A stretch of DNA of 39,290 bases from Drouetiella hepatica Uher 2000/2452 (lineage in GTDB: Bacteria; Cyanobacteriota; Cyanobacteriia; Elainellales; Elainellaceae), in the NCBI GenBank assembly GCA_019359505.1, contig JAHHHD010000045.1, positions 1 through 39,290 on the forward strand, given 5' to 3'. The translations under genes and the position numbers were made by a program. Every line of letters starts with the position of its first letter. Within the stretch, counting starts at the first letter, position 1. Positions 1-7,367 of this stretch are shown piece after piece. The notes under the pieces were generated by a model. That model was not told the DNA's origin and ran no database searches. It saw only the letters and a list, made by a program, of their open reading frames with translations.

Positions 1-61
1 CACCGCTTTTAACGGCTTCGATTGCTTTTTGGCGCAGGTCGTAACTGTAAGGAGCAGGCAT
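1..61 (-). mobile_element. IS630-family transposase, N-terminal fragment cut by window edge
   Basis: Reading leftward from the ATG at 59-61, the 20 visible codons give MPAPYSYDLRQKAIEAVKSG. This matches the start of the helix-turn-helix domain of IS630/Tc1-family transposases, which typically open with a Tyr-x-x-Asp-Leu-Arg motif followed by a helix rich in Lys and Ala. The rest of the gene lies outside the window, so I cannot tell whether it is intact. I did not find a terminal inverted repeat or a TA target duplication in the bases to the right. That a transposase sits exactly at the edge fits a contig broken at a multicopy insertion sequence. Confidence 0.75.
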
Positions 62-209
62 AGTTGCATCTGAACGCTTCTCTGACTCCTATAATAACGT
101 CCTAACCCGCTCTCGTAGTACCATATCTGGATGCAGCATAAATTGGCCAAGGAAATTGGAAAACCTCGTCCCAAAGCTGCTTTTATTTCCCAACAACTCT
201 AGTAAAGGA

Positions 210-530
210 GCAACCGTCTACACCGATGAGCATAGCATCTACAATTCGCTGAAGGCATGGGGCTATGAGCATGAAACCGTTTGTCATGGCTCTGGAGAAT
301 AGGCTCGTGACGACGACCAAGACGGATTTTGTGAGGTACATATCAACACTATGGAAGGATTTTGGTCACTGTTGCGTTCCTGGCTGCGTCCTCATCGGGG
401 CATCTCGCAGGAGAAATTGCCGCTCTACCTGGGCTTTTTTGAGTTTGTCCACAATGCTAGAAAACGGGGAAAAGCGTTGCTGGGAGTGCTGTTAGAAACT
501 TTACTGCCGATCTCCCCGAAACAGCTATAG
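210..530 (+). pseudogene. Decayed IS1595-family (ISXO2-like) transposase, C-terminal part with in-frame stop
   Basis: One frame from 210 to the TAG at 528-530 carries the C-terminal half of an ISXO2-like DDE transposase. YTDEHSIYN holds a catalytic Asp. NTMEGFWSLLRSWLRPHRG is the characteristic acidic/aromatic block. LYLGFFEFVHNARKRGK is the family's closing segment. The frame is interrupted by a TAG after CHGSGE and resumes at once with ARDDDQDGF, so a point mutation of a sense codon (probably Tyr TAT) explains the break. The N-terminal zinc-ribbon part is missing upstream. An open frame starting at 265 in this stretch is a different frame and not the real product. Confidence 0.8.
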
Positions 531-657
531 AGCCATTACGGTTTCTCTTGGTATCAAAGATATTATCCTCACAGTTCTAGAGCGATCGCGAAGAAACGAT
601 GAAGTTCTTTTAAGCGAAGATCTGAGAGAAGTTTATGTAGCTAAAATTAATAGAACT

Positions 658-695
658 CATAAATTATATACGTATTTACACGTAGATAATTTATG
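658..695. promoter_or_regulatory. 10-bp perfect inverted repeat upstream of the 449-aa gene
   Basis: CATAAATTAT at 658-667 is the exact reverse complement of ATAATTTATG at 686-695, separated by 18 bases that contain two ACGT cores. It lies 58 bp before the next start codon. It is AT-rich and has no following T-run, so it suits a dimeric repressor operator better than a terminator. An IS1595 end remnant is an alternative. No regulator can be named from sequence alone. Confidence 0.4.
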
Positions 696-753
696 AGGCT
701 TTGGCTCACATTCCTGATGCTCTCAGCTCAGGGTATTTATTGCGAGTGTCATC

Positions 754-2103
754 ATGATTGGGGATAAGCCAAAAATTCAGCATCCGTTGCAGCCTTTAGC
801 GGCACCCGATCGGCTACAGGTAAATCGGGTGCAAAAGAATCAGCTGAAAATCGGTGTACAAAAAGCACAGGAAGCTATTTATCAACTTTTACTAGAAGTT
901 GTCAGAACTTATTCACCTGAAGATATCCTAACGGAGTTCAGAGGGCTATTTATTCACCACACAGATACAACTAGCTTGGGTGCGCTTCCCTACTTATTTG
1001 AGATTGCTTTTTCTAATCAAGAATCAGAGTTTAGAAACACATTAAAGCGATCGTGCTATATTCTCATCAACAATTGGGAGATTAAGCGCAACTATAAATC
1101 TATCCGTGAATTAATTCATTTATTCTCAGACACAATCTTATATAAACCTACTATTTCTCCAACCTTAAAACGGCTCAGAGAATGGCTGCGTAACTTCGTC
1201 AACAGCCCGGATTTTCAAGAGCTAAAACTATTTGCGGCACGCTATGAAGATTATGAAAAACGGCATTGGGCAGAACGCTATGCATCCTATTTATTAGTTA
1301 CTCAATATACCAACTTAGATAACCCCATTGAGCAACGGCAAGCTGCTCACCATCTCTCTAGAAAACTGAAGGAAAAATTTAAGTTTGATCTGGCAATGTA
1401 CACAGCCTTGTCGCAGTGTGGCTCAGGAGTTTCTAGAGGAGGGCGATCGCTCAAAAATCCAACGGGCTTGGGCGATGAAGCTCTGCGCCTGATTAAGCGA
1501 GTCATTGCCAGACGAGGATTTTTTAGTTATCCCAATCTTGCCAATATTTTTCTAGATCAAAGCAGTAACCTACCGTATTTTGCGTTTAAACAAAGTCTAT
1601 TGGAATACCTGCTGTTTTCTGTAGAAAATCAGGAGATTACCGGATTGCTCAGGAAGCATCTCTCCGAGACGCTGCGAAATCTCTACACTGACCATAACGA
1701 GAATATTGCAGACAGGGCGCTGCTGCTGAGAACTGCTAATCGCTTGATCGATTCTCTCACCCTTGAAACCTCTGAGTCTCCTTCCCCACTGTTTGGAAAA
1801 CTACTCTCGTTAGGTAGTCCGATCGCTCTCGTAATGATTCTGCTAAAGCTGATCCTAATTTGTCCTTACGCTCGAACGCACCTGGAAATACGGATTGCTG
1901 ATTTAATTCGCTACTACGAAAAATATTCTGAGGAAGACTGTCAGTGGGTCATTCACTTTTTTGAGGTCTTCAATGTCACCCTGACTATCTTCACAGAGAA
2001 CGTTGAATATAACTTGGTAATGATGAATGCTGCTACCCCTGAATCTTCCAGAGCAGGTGCGGAAACTTATCGAATCTTTTCGCAAGCTCGCCAGAAAACT
2101 TAA
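754..2103 (+). CDS. Conserved protein of unknown function, 449 aa
   Basis: I do not recognise a named domain. The ATG at 754 follows a poor ribosome-binding region. The protein is soluble-looking and largely helical, with a charged N-terminal third and a block around residues 196-215 (HHLSRKLKEKFKFDLAMYTA) that looks like a conserved core. A low-complexity Gly/Ser/Arg linker lies at about 221-240 and one hydrophobic helix at about 355-371, which could be a buried helix or a single membrane anchor. No signal peptide is visible. It stands alone on the plus strand between IS debris and a 27-bp hairpin that separates it from msrA, so the context gives no functional hint. Length, composition and codon use look normal for this genome, and the gene is very likely real. 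Confidence 0.75.
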   Translation: MIGDKPKIQHPLQPLAAPDRLQVNRVQKNQLKIGVQKAQEAIYQLLLEVVRTYSPEDILTEFRGLFIHHTDTTSLGALPYLFEIAFSNQESEFRNTLKRSCYILINNWEIKRNYKSIRELIHLFSDTILYKPTISPTLKRLREWLRNFVNSPDFQELKLFAARYEDYEKRHWAERYASYLLVTQYTNLDNPIEQRQAAHHLSRKLKEKFKFDLAMYTALSQCGSGVSRGGRSLKNPTGLGDEALRLIKRVIARRGFFSYPNLANIFLDQSSNLPYFAFKQSLLEYLLFSVENQEITGLLRKHLSETLRNLYTDHNENIADRALLLRTANRLIDSLTLETSESPSPLFGKLLSLGSPIALVMILLKLILICPYARTHLEIRIADLIRYYEKYSEEDCQWVIHFFEVFNVTLTIFTENVEYNLVMMNAATPESSRAGAETYRIFSQARQKT

Positions 2104-2122
2104 TTTTTTGTTTAGTCCTTAA

Positions 2123-2179
2123 GAGGTAAAGATTTTTAGTGGCGTGGGCAAAGCCCACGCCACTAAAAATCTTTACCTC
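2123..2179. repeat. Perfect 27-bp hairpin between convergent genes
   Basis: Arms at 2123-2149 and 2153-2179 are exact reverse complements with an AAA loop. The outer half is AT-rich (GAGGTAAAGATTTTTAG) and the inner half GC-rich (GGCGTGGGC). It lies 20 bp after the stop of the 449-aa gene and may act as a terminator for it. The apex follows the pattern shared by many spacers in this window. Confidence 0.85.
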
Positions 2180-2198
2180 AATACCTTTGCCATTTTTT

Positions 2199-2236
2199 GA
2201 TTCACATCCTGACCTTTGAAGTGCAGGATGCGAATC
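2199..2236. terminator. Second hairpin at the 3' end of msrA
   Basis: GATTCACATCCTG (2199-2211) pairs with CAGGATGCGAATC (2224-2236) with one mismatch and a 12-base loop. It lies 26 bp beyond the msrA stop. There is no clean T-run on the msrA strand, so a terminator role is only plausible. Confidence 0.45.
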
Positions 2237-2261
2237 TTACAAACTGCCGAGCTAAAGGAAC

Positions 2262-2918
2262 TTATTGAACTGGAGAGACTTCGGGCAAACAGACCTTCGT
2301 GCCACCCAACCCACAATAGCCATTTGGATTTTTCGCCAAATACTGCTGATGGTACGCCTCAGCATAGTAGAACTCAGGAGCATCCAGAATTTCAGTCGTA
2401 ATCTTGCCATAGCCTGCTGCAGAGAGAGCCTGCTGATAGGCTTCGCGGGAGGCTTCAGCGATCGCTTTCTGCGCCTCTGAATAGGCATAGATCCCCGATC
2501 GATACTGGGTTCCCGCATCGTTGCCCTGCCGCATTCCTTGGGTAGGATCGTGGCTTTCCCAGAATACCTTTAGCAGAGCTTCGTAGCTGACGACCTTGGG
2601 ATCGAATACCACCAGCACAACTTCATTATGACCCGTCATCCCGCTACAAACTTCCTGATAGGTCGGGTTAGGGGTAATTCCTGCCGCGTAGCCTACCGCA
2701 GTGGTGAAGACTCCGGGCTGCTGCCAAAATTTCCGCTCTGCGCCCCAAAAGCAGCCCAGACCGACAACAACCTGCTCCATACCTGCGGGAAAAGGAGGTT
2801 TGAGCGGATTGCCGTTGACAAAATGTTTAGCGGGAACAGCGATCGCCTCTGTTCTACCCGGTAGCGCTTTGTCCGGCGTGGGCATCGAAGACTTCTTGCC
2901 AAGACCAAATATCGCCAT
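2262..2918 (-). CDS. msrA: Peptide-methionine (S)-S-oxide reductase MsrA
   Basis: The protein reduces the S-epimer of methionine sulfoxide in proteins, repairing oxidative damage with electrons from thioredoxin. The catalytic motif GCFWGAE is at residues 55-61, with Cys56 as nucleophile and the family's Phe-Trp pair behind it. Resolving cysteines are visible near the C-terminus (about 202 and 210, in [11 protein letters not shown]). QVVVGLG before the motif and [12 protein letters not shown] further on are typical of the family. At 218 aa the length is normal, with a roughly 45-residue leader before the core that is common in photosynthetic bacteria and shows no clear export signal. The gene stands alone, convergent with the 449-aa gene. 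Confidence 0.95.
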   Translation of the reverse strand: MAIFGLGKKSSMPTPDKALPGRTEAIAVPAKHFVNGNPLKPPFPAGMEQVVVGLGCFWGAERKFWQQPGVFTTAVGYAAGITPNPTYQEVCSGMTGHNEVVLVVFDPKVVSYEALLKVFWESHDPTQGMRQGNDAGTQYRSGIYAYSEAQKAIAEASREAYQQALSAAGYGKITTEILDAPEFYYAEAYHQQYLAKNPNGYCGLGGTKVCLPEVSPVQ

Positions 2919-3043
2919 GTTGTGACCCTACTTTCAGCTTATTTTCTTCATGATAACGTAGGGTCACAACGGAGTATGAGAGCAGGCTGAGCTTAACTTA
3001 AGAAAGTCGCTTGTCAAGTTTAAGGCAATAGTATTTTCCCAAT

Positions 3044-3085
3044 GATTTTTAGGGGGTGCGGACTTTGCCCACACCCCCTAAAATC
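3044..3085. repeat. Imperfect hairpin downstream of the DUF6918-like gene
   Basis: GATTTTTAGGGGGTG pairs with CACCCCCTAAAATC with one bulged base, enclosing GCGGACTTTGCC. It is a less perfect member of the spacer hairpin family and lies 25 bp beyond the stop of the leftward gene ending at 3110, where it could terminate transcription. Confidence 0.6.
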
Positions 3086-3109
3086 ACTATCTTTTGAAAA
3101 CTAATGGAT

Positions 3110-3541
3110 TTAGGCGTAAGTGTCTAAGATTTTAGCTAAGCCTGGAACGGCTTCTTCTACATCACTTTTGACTGATTTACGGAACTTGCCATAGGAAGAG
3201 CGGATGATGCCATTCTTTGACTTTTCAATCTTGGTATCTGTGATGCTGAGCAGCATATCGGCTGTGCGGGAGCGATTTTGCGTTAAGTGTTGCACAGGAT
3301 CGCCTGACTGAATGCCTTCATCCCACATAGGGTCAAGCGCAGTTAAGGCTTCTGGCAAAAGCCTTTGAATCGCACCTGAAACGTAGCTAGGTTCAATGCC
3401 TTTGACAACGCCATAGGCCGCCTTTAGCGCCAGTCCAGAAATTCCGCCTTTCGCAGCAACCTGCTCGTCGATCAATTTGGCACAGTCTTTTGCCAAGCTG
3501 ACTTGGGTTGCTTCATCACGAGCTTTATCACGGAGTGCCAT
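3110..3541 (-). CDS. DUF6918-like conserved protein, 143 aa
   Basis: The start is taken at the inner ATG (3541), which has GAGAAG about 7 bases upstream; the longer frame from 3589 has no such signal. The product begins MALRDKARDEA. The segment GGISGLALKAAYGVVKGIEP, then LLPEALTALDPMWDEG, then LLSITDTKIEKS resemble the small helical DUF6918 proteins I know from actinobacteria and cyanobacteria. Those have the same order of a Ser-Gly-x-Ala helix, a Leu-Pro-x-Phe/Ala-x-x-Leu-x-Pro helix and a final helix ending in a Leu-rich motif. No catalytic residues, signal peptide or membrane segment are visible and the role of the family is unknown to me. It is monocistronic, flanked by a hairpin and by the argG promoter region. 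Confidence 0.7.
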   Translation of the reverse strand: MALRDKARDEATQVSLAKDCAKLIDEQVAAKGGISGLALKAAYGVVKGIEPSYVSGAIQRLLPEALTALDPMWDEGIQSGDPVQHLTQNRSRTADMLLSITDTKIEKSKNGIIRSSYGKFRKSVKSDVEEAVPGLAKILDTYA

Positions 3542-3869
3542 ACTAATTCTTCTCAAGATTGACTTGTGGTAATTCCTGATTATTAGCAAGCTTCGCTGAT
3601 ATTCAAGTCTTTGACTCTATTTTTCGACATTACTTAACAAGAGTATAAATTTTTCTTTATGGTCTACAGTTTCTGAGTTTGTCTGAGTACACTACACCCC
3701 ACTTCTCAATCTGTACAAATTCAGACAGGATTTTAATGAGGTTTAGCTAGATAATAAGACCTCCGGTTTGGTGCCAGCGAGATACAGTCGCTACCCAGTT
3801 CCAGAGTTATGGATTCAAAATTACAGTTTATCCCCTCAAAGGCTGCGTCCGCAGGAAGGAATACTTCGT

Positions 3870-5114
3870 ATGAAAGCACAAGATTTGAAAGGAAAAACGA
3901 TTGCCTTCGCGGGTTCAGGCGGCTTAGACAGCTGCACGATTACCCGGTGGCTTGCCGATCAGGGTGTTCAGGTGGTGTGCTTTACCGCCGACTTGGGGCA
4001 GCCTGACGAAGATGATACTGAGGCAATACGTCAGCGAATGCTGCAAGCTGGAGCGATCGATTTTGTGCTGCTGCCCTGCAAAGAGGCGATCGCGGCGATC
4101 GGGTTACAGGTGATTCAAGCCCAAGCCTGCTATGAGGGGCGCTATTGGAATACGACAGGTATTGCCCGATGCGTGCTGACCAAGGCGATGGTTCAGGAGA
4201 TGCAGAAGCGCGGACTCACCGTTTTTAGCCACGGAGCCACAGGGCGCGGCAATGATCAGGTGCGGTTTCAGCTCATCACCAATATGCTGGCACCTGAGTT
4301 TGAGGTGTATGCTCCTTGGCGCGATGAGTCGTTTCTGGCTCGGTTTCCAGGTCGCAGCGAAATGATTGACTTTTGCCAGGAGAAAGGGCTTTCGATCACT
4401 GCTTCTAAGGACAAGCCCTATTCTACGGACGCAAACCTGCTGGGGCTAACCCACGAATCGGGGATGCTGGAAGCCCTGACGACCCCGGCGCACTTCGTCA
4501 AGCCAATTATGGGCTGCTATCCCCAAGATGCGCCTGATGTAGCCGAAGAATTTACCGTCACCTTTGAGCAGGGTTGCCCGGTGAAGGTCAATGGCAAGCC
4601 TGTGAGTTTGCTGGAGGCGCTTGTTGAGGCGAATGCGATCGGCGGTAAACTCGGCATTGGCATTGGAACGCACCTCGTAGAAAACCGTTTTGTCGGCATT
4701 AAATCGCGCGGAGTCTATGAGAGTCCGGGGGTAGAGATACTGGGTACTTGCTATGCCTTGCTGCTGCAATTAATTCTCGATCGCCGTGCCCGTGAGTTCT
4801 ACGACCAGCTTTCGCTGCTAATTGCCAAACAAATCTATCAAGGCTATTGGTACGATCTAGCGACCCAGATGGCGCTGCAAGCCATTGAAAAAACGGCGCG
4901 GCTAGCGAGTGGGACGATCAGTGTTTCCCTCTACAAGGGTACAATTTCTTTTGTCTCGGCTGATCACGCTCCTCACTCGCTCTACTCTGAGGAAAATGCC
5001 TCTATGGAAGGTGTGGGCGACTATAGCCATGCCGATTCTGAGGGCTTGCTACGGGTATTTGGAGTTAGTGCGCGGGTTTTGGCCACTAGCGGTCAAGTTA
5101 CAATGGATACCTAG
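3870..5114 (+). CDS. argG: Argininosuccinate synthase, E. coli-like type
   Basis: The enzyme joins citrulline and aspartate with ATP to make argininosuccinate, the penultimate step of arginine synthesis. The inner ATG at 3870 is chosen because AGGAAGGA lies 9 bases upstream; the frame remains open to a GTG at 3768 with no ribosome site. The 414-aa product has the PP-loop AGSGGLDSC at residues 14-22, TADLGQPDEDD at 39-49, HGATGRGNDQVRF (citrulline/aspartate binding region), YSTDANLLGLTHE and IMGCYPQDAP. TADLGQPDEDD and YSTDANLLGLTHE match the long E. coli form (TANLGQPDEED, YSTDSNMLGATHE) rather than the roughly 400-aa form usual in cyanobacteria. It has no arginine-pathway neighbour. It could be the sole ArgG acquired by transfer, or a second copy serving another citrulline- or amidino-transfer route. 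Confidence 0.88.
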   Translation: MKAQDLKGKTIAFAGSGGLDSCTITRWLADQGVQVVCFTADLGQPDEDDTEAIRQRMLQAGAIDFVLLPCKEAIAAIGLQVIQAQACYEGRYWNTTGIARCVLTKAMVQEMQKRGLTVFSHGATGRGNDQVRFQLITNMLAPEFEVYAPWRDESFLARFPGRSEMIDFCQEKGLSITASKDKPYSTDANLLGLTHESGMLEALTTPAHFVKPIMGCYPQDAPDVAEEFTVTFEQGCPVKVNGKPVSLLEALVEANAIGGKLGIGIGTHLVENRFVGIKSRGVYESPGVEILGTCYALLLQLILDRRAREFYDQLSLLIAKQIYQGYWYDLATQMALQAIEKTARLASGTISVSLYKGTISFVSADHAPHSLYSEENASMEGVGDYSHADSEGLLRVFGVSARVLATSGQVTMDT

Positions 5115-5125
5115 GGCAACGCAAA

Positions 5126-5193
5126 GGTATGGCAACCGCCAAGGCGGTTAGGGCGGGGACATTTTTGGTGGGGGCGCAAAGCGTCCCCACCAA
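5126..5193 (+). repeat. Composite palindromic element: GGCAACCGCC module plus hairpin
   Basis: Two modules lie side by side. At 5126-5150 is a 25-bp module whose core AACCGCC-AA-GGCGGTT is a 7-bp palindrome. At 5165-5193 is TTGGTGGGGGCGC, loop AAA, GCGTCCCCACCAA (one G-T pair). The first module recurs in reverse orientation at 16080-16104 with one base changed, again next to a hairpin containing GGTGGGGCGC. This indicates a dispersed repeat. Confidence 0.75.
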
Positions 5194-5199
5194 TAGTTC

Positions 5200-5234
5200 A
5201 ATAAAAAAGGGGCGCAGTGCGCCCCTTTTTTATT
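5200..5234. terminator. Bidirectional intrinsic terminator between argG and vipp1
   Basis: Perfect 16-bp arms (AATAAAAAAGGGGCGC and its complement) enclose an AGT loop. The GC-rich stem is flanked by an A-run and a T-run on both strands, so it serves both convergent genes: argG ends 85 bp to the left and vipp1 ends 13 bp to the right. Confidence 0.9.
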
Positions 5235-5247
5235 GCTCCTCAAGGTT

Positions 5248-6024
5248 TTAGAGCTGATCTAGCTGAGTTTTCAAAGCCTCTAGTTCGGCATCTACCGCTG
5301 CGTCCTTGGGCGCATTTGCTGGCGCAGCAGTCTGCTGGGCAGGCAGCTGAGCTTGCTGGGTAGAACCAGTCAAGAGCTGAGCCTTCATGGCTTCTAGTTC
5401 ATCATCTACATTGCTGCCAGATTCTAGCTGCGCAAACTGGCTCTCTAGATCGGCTCCAGCCAGTTCTGCTGCTGCCTCAGAGCGGGCTTCCATTTGCAGA
5501 ACCTTATCTTCCATGCGCTCGAATGCCGACATGGCGCTGCCAGTCCCCAGGTTGCCCACGGTTTTTTGAAGCTGCTCAGTTGCTTTTGCGGCTTGCGCTC
5601 TAGCTTTGAGCATATCTTTCTTCGTTTTCGCTTCAGAAATCTTGCCTTCTAAAGCGATGAGGTTGCGCTTGAGAGTGTCTACGGTGCCGCTCTGCTGATC
5701 GAGCTGAGCCTTGAGTGCCCCGGCAGTTTCAGATTGCACCTTTTTGCGATTTAGCGCCTCGCGGGCTAGGGTTTCGTCGCTTTTTTGCAGCGCCAGACGT
5801 GCCCGCTGCTCCCAGTTGTTGGCTTCAGACTGTGCCTGGTTGTGCTGCTGCTGCATCCGCTTTTGGCTGGCGATCGCTGTGGCTACAGCCATACGCAACT
5901 GCACCAGGTCTTCCTGCATGTCAATGATTGCCTGTTCAAGAATCTTTTCAGGATCTTCAGCAGCGCTAACGGCAGAATTGAGGTTTGCCCGAACCACTCG
6001 GCTTACGCGATCAAATAGTCCCAT
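5248..6024 (-). CDS. vipp1: Vipp1/IM30, PspA-family membrane-remodelling protein
   Basis: Vipp1 is an ESCRT-III-like protein that forms rings and rods on the inner and thylakoid membranes and is needed for thylakoid maintenance in cyanobacteria and plastids. The N-terminus MGLFDRVSRVVRANLNSAVSAAEDPEKILEQ is the family's amphipathic helix and first coiled coil, and IIDMQEDLVQLRMAVA follows. Long Ala/Gln/Lys-rich helices fill residues 30-190. After about 220 residues there is a Gln/Ala/Pro linker (QLPAQQTAAPANAP) and a final helix VDAELEALKTQLDQL. This extra C-terminal helix distinguishes Vipp1 from PspA, and the 258-aa length fits Vipp1. AAGGA lies about 11 bases before the ATG. The gene is monocistronic with 263 bp upstream, as expected for its own promoter. 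Confidence 0.93.
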   Translation of the reverse strand: MGLFDRVSRVVRANLNSAVSAAEDPEKILEQAIIDMQEDLVQLRMAVATAIASQKRMQQQHNQAQSEANNWEQRARLALQKSDETLAREALNRKKVQSETAGALKAQLDQQSGTVDTLKRNLIALEGKISEAKTKKDMLKARAQAAKATEQLQKTVGNLGTGSAMSAFERMEDKVLQMEARSEAAAELAGADLESQFAQLESGSNVDDELEAMKAQLLTGSTQQAQLPAQQTAAPANAPKDAAVDAELEALKTQLDQL

Positions 6025-6287
6025 GACTCTGTTTTTCCTTTCGGCGTGTACAAGATAAGTAGCCAGAAACTCGGAGGAATTAACTTTAAGCCTGCTCAGA
6101 CGAGCTGCAACAGGGATCTCTTGTCAACTTCTTAGCACATCTCTAGCGCCAACTCCAGAAACTAGGAATTAAGTTTACGGCAATGGCTTCAGCTCTGCCT
6201 TTATTGTAGTTGGGCTTGACAGGTCTGCGTAATAGGCAGATGAGTCTTCGATCGCCCTAGGTCTTCTAAATACTCACGACCTGAAGA

Positions 6288-7178
6288 CTAGCGATCGGTC
6301 TCAATCTGCAAAACCCAATCTCGGATCAGCTGATTCACCTGATCGGGCACTTCGTCATGGGGACAATGTCCGGCTTGCAGGTAATGCTCCGTCAACTGAG
6401 GGTAAAACTGCCGAAACACAGCGCCACGCGATCGCGCATTCATCCAGGGATCGCCATCTCCCCACAGCATCAGCAGAGGACAGGTCATCTGTTGCAGCAG
6501 CACATCATTTTTTTCGCCGCCTTGAGGAGATTTGAAGACAGACGCAAAAACCGTGGACGCGCCCGGATCGCAGGAGGGGCGATAGATATCCTCCACCAGC
6601 TCATCTGTGACAGCACTCTGATCTAGGTAGACGCGTTCCAACGTCTGGCGAATCATAGATTTTTGCCGCACATACTGAAACAGCAGCCAGCTAGGTAAGG
6701 GGAAAAGAATCAGCGATCGCACTGCTTCAAACATTGCCTTGCGTAGGGGATTTGGCTCTGGCTCTGGCGCTGAGGGGGTAAACGACCCGGCACAGTTGAG
6801 CAAAATTAGACCTGCGGCCGATGAACCCTGCGCCGCTAAGCAAAGCGAGGCGTAGCCGCCTAGAGAGTTTCCGGCAAGTACCGCAGGTCGTCCAATCACT
6901 TGAGCAATAAAATCTTGGAGCTGGTCGCGCCACAGATCGCCGCTGTACTGAACATCTGCTTTAGCCGATCGCCCAAAGCCCAACAAATCGATCGCCCACA
7001 CCTCAAAGTCTTGACTCAATCCGGCAATATTTTTCTTCCAGTGATCGGTCGATGCGCCAAAGCCATGCACCAACAGCAAAGGCGGTCGGTCGGTCTGCCG
7101 TCCTGCTTTAACGTAATAGATAGAGTGACCTTGCCACTGCCAGTAGTCTGCTGTCGTCGGGGCGATCGCCGTTTGCAT
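6288..7178 (-). CDS. Alpha/beta-fold hydrolase
   Basis: The 296-aa product has an alpha/beta hydrolase layout. LLLVHGFGAS forms the oxyanion-hole region, GNSLGG (about residues 106-111) carries the nucleophilic Ser, LLMLWGDGDPW the acidic residue, and AGHCPHDE the catalytic His. A cap insertion rich in Arg and aromatics (RSLILFPLPSWLLFQYVRQKS) lies between. It resembles the cyanobacterial/plastid hydrolases annotated as pheophytinase-like or haloperoxidase-like, but the substrate cannot be read from sequence. No signal peptide is seen. The ATG at 7178 is preferred; a TTG two codons earlier is possible. A 22-bp hairpin lies in the divergent spacer to the right, and vipp1 follows downstream in the same direction, 263 bp away, so the two are probably separate units. 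Confidence 0.85.
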   Translation of the reverse strand: MQTAIAPTTADYWQWQGHSIYYVKAGRQTDRPPLLLVHGFGASTDHWKKNIAGLSQDFEVWAIDLLGFGRSAKADVQYSGDLWRDQLQDFIAQVIGRPAVLAGNSLGGYASLCLAAQGSSAAGLILLNCAGSFTPSAPEPEPNPLRKAMFEAVRSLILFPLPSWLLFQYVRQKSMIRQTLERVYLDQSAVTDELVEDIYRPSCDPGASTVFASVFKSPQGGEKNDVLLQQMTCPLLMLWGDGDPWMNARSRGAVFRQFYPQLTEHYLQAGHCPHDEVPDQVNQLIRDWVLQIETDR

Positions 7179-7281
7179 AGCCAATATATCTCTAGCGTGA
7201 GGTTACAGCGTGAGGGTATTTGTGAAGTAATGTTGAGTATCCTAGCGCAAAGCGATGAGCGACATGGCTTAATCGGGGATG

Positions 7282-7328
7282 AGTTTTGGTGAGAGAAGGG
7301 CGCAGAGCGCCCTTCTCTCACCAAAACT
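7282..7328. repeat. Perfect 22-bp hairpin in a divergent spacer
   Basis: Arms 7282-7303 and 7307-7328 are exact complements with an AGA loop and apex GGGCGC-AGA-GCGCCC. It sits between divergently transcribed genes, 40 bp before the rightward start, where a simple terminator role makes little sense. It may lie in a leader or promoter. Confidence 0.85.
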
Positions 7329-7367
7329 AAAATCAGCAGCGCCCGGTTAGCCGTTTCTCAATTTCTT

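Noticed and set aside
131-205. Short frame ending in KPRPKAAFISQQL
   Set aside because: Only 24 codons, no ribosome site and no recognisable family; probably IS debris.
265-495. 76-codon open frame
   Set aside because: It is out of frame with the IS1595 transposase similarity running 210-530, which explains the stretch better.
3768-3869. 34-codon N-terminal extension of ArgG from a GTG
   Set aside because: AGGAAGGA directly before the ATG at 3870 and similarity starting there favour the shorter form.
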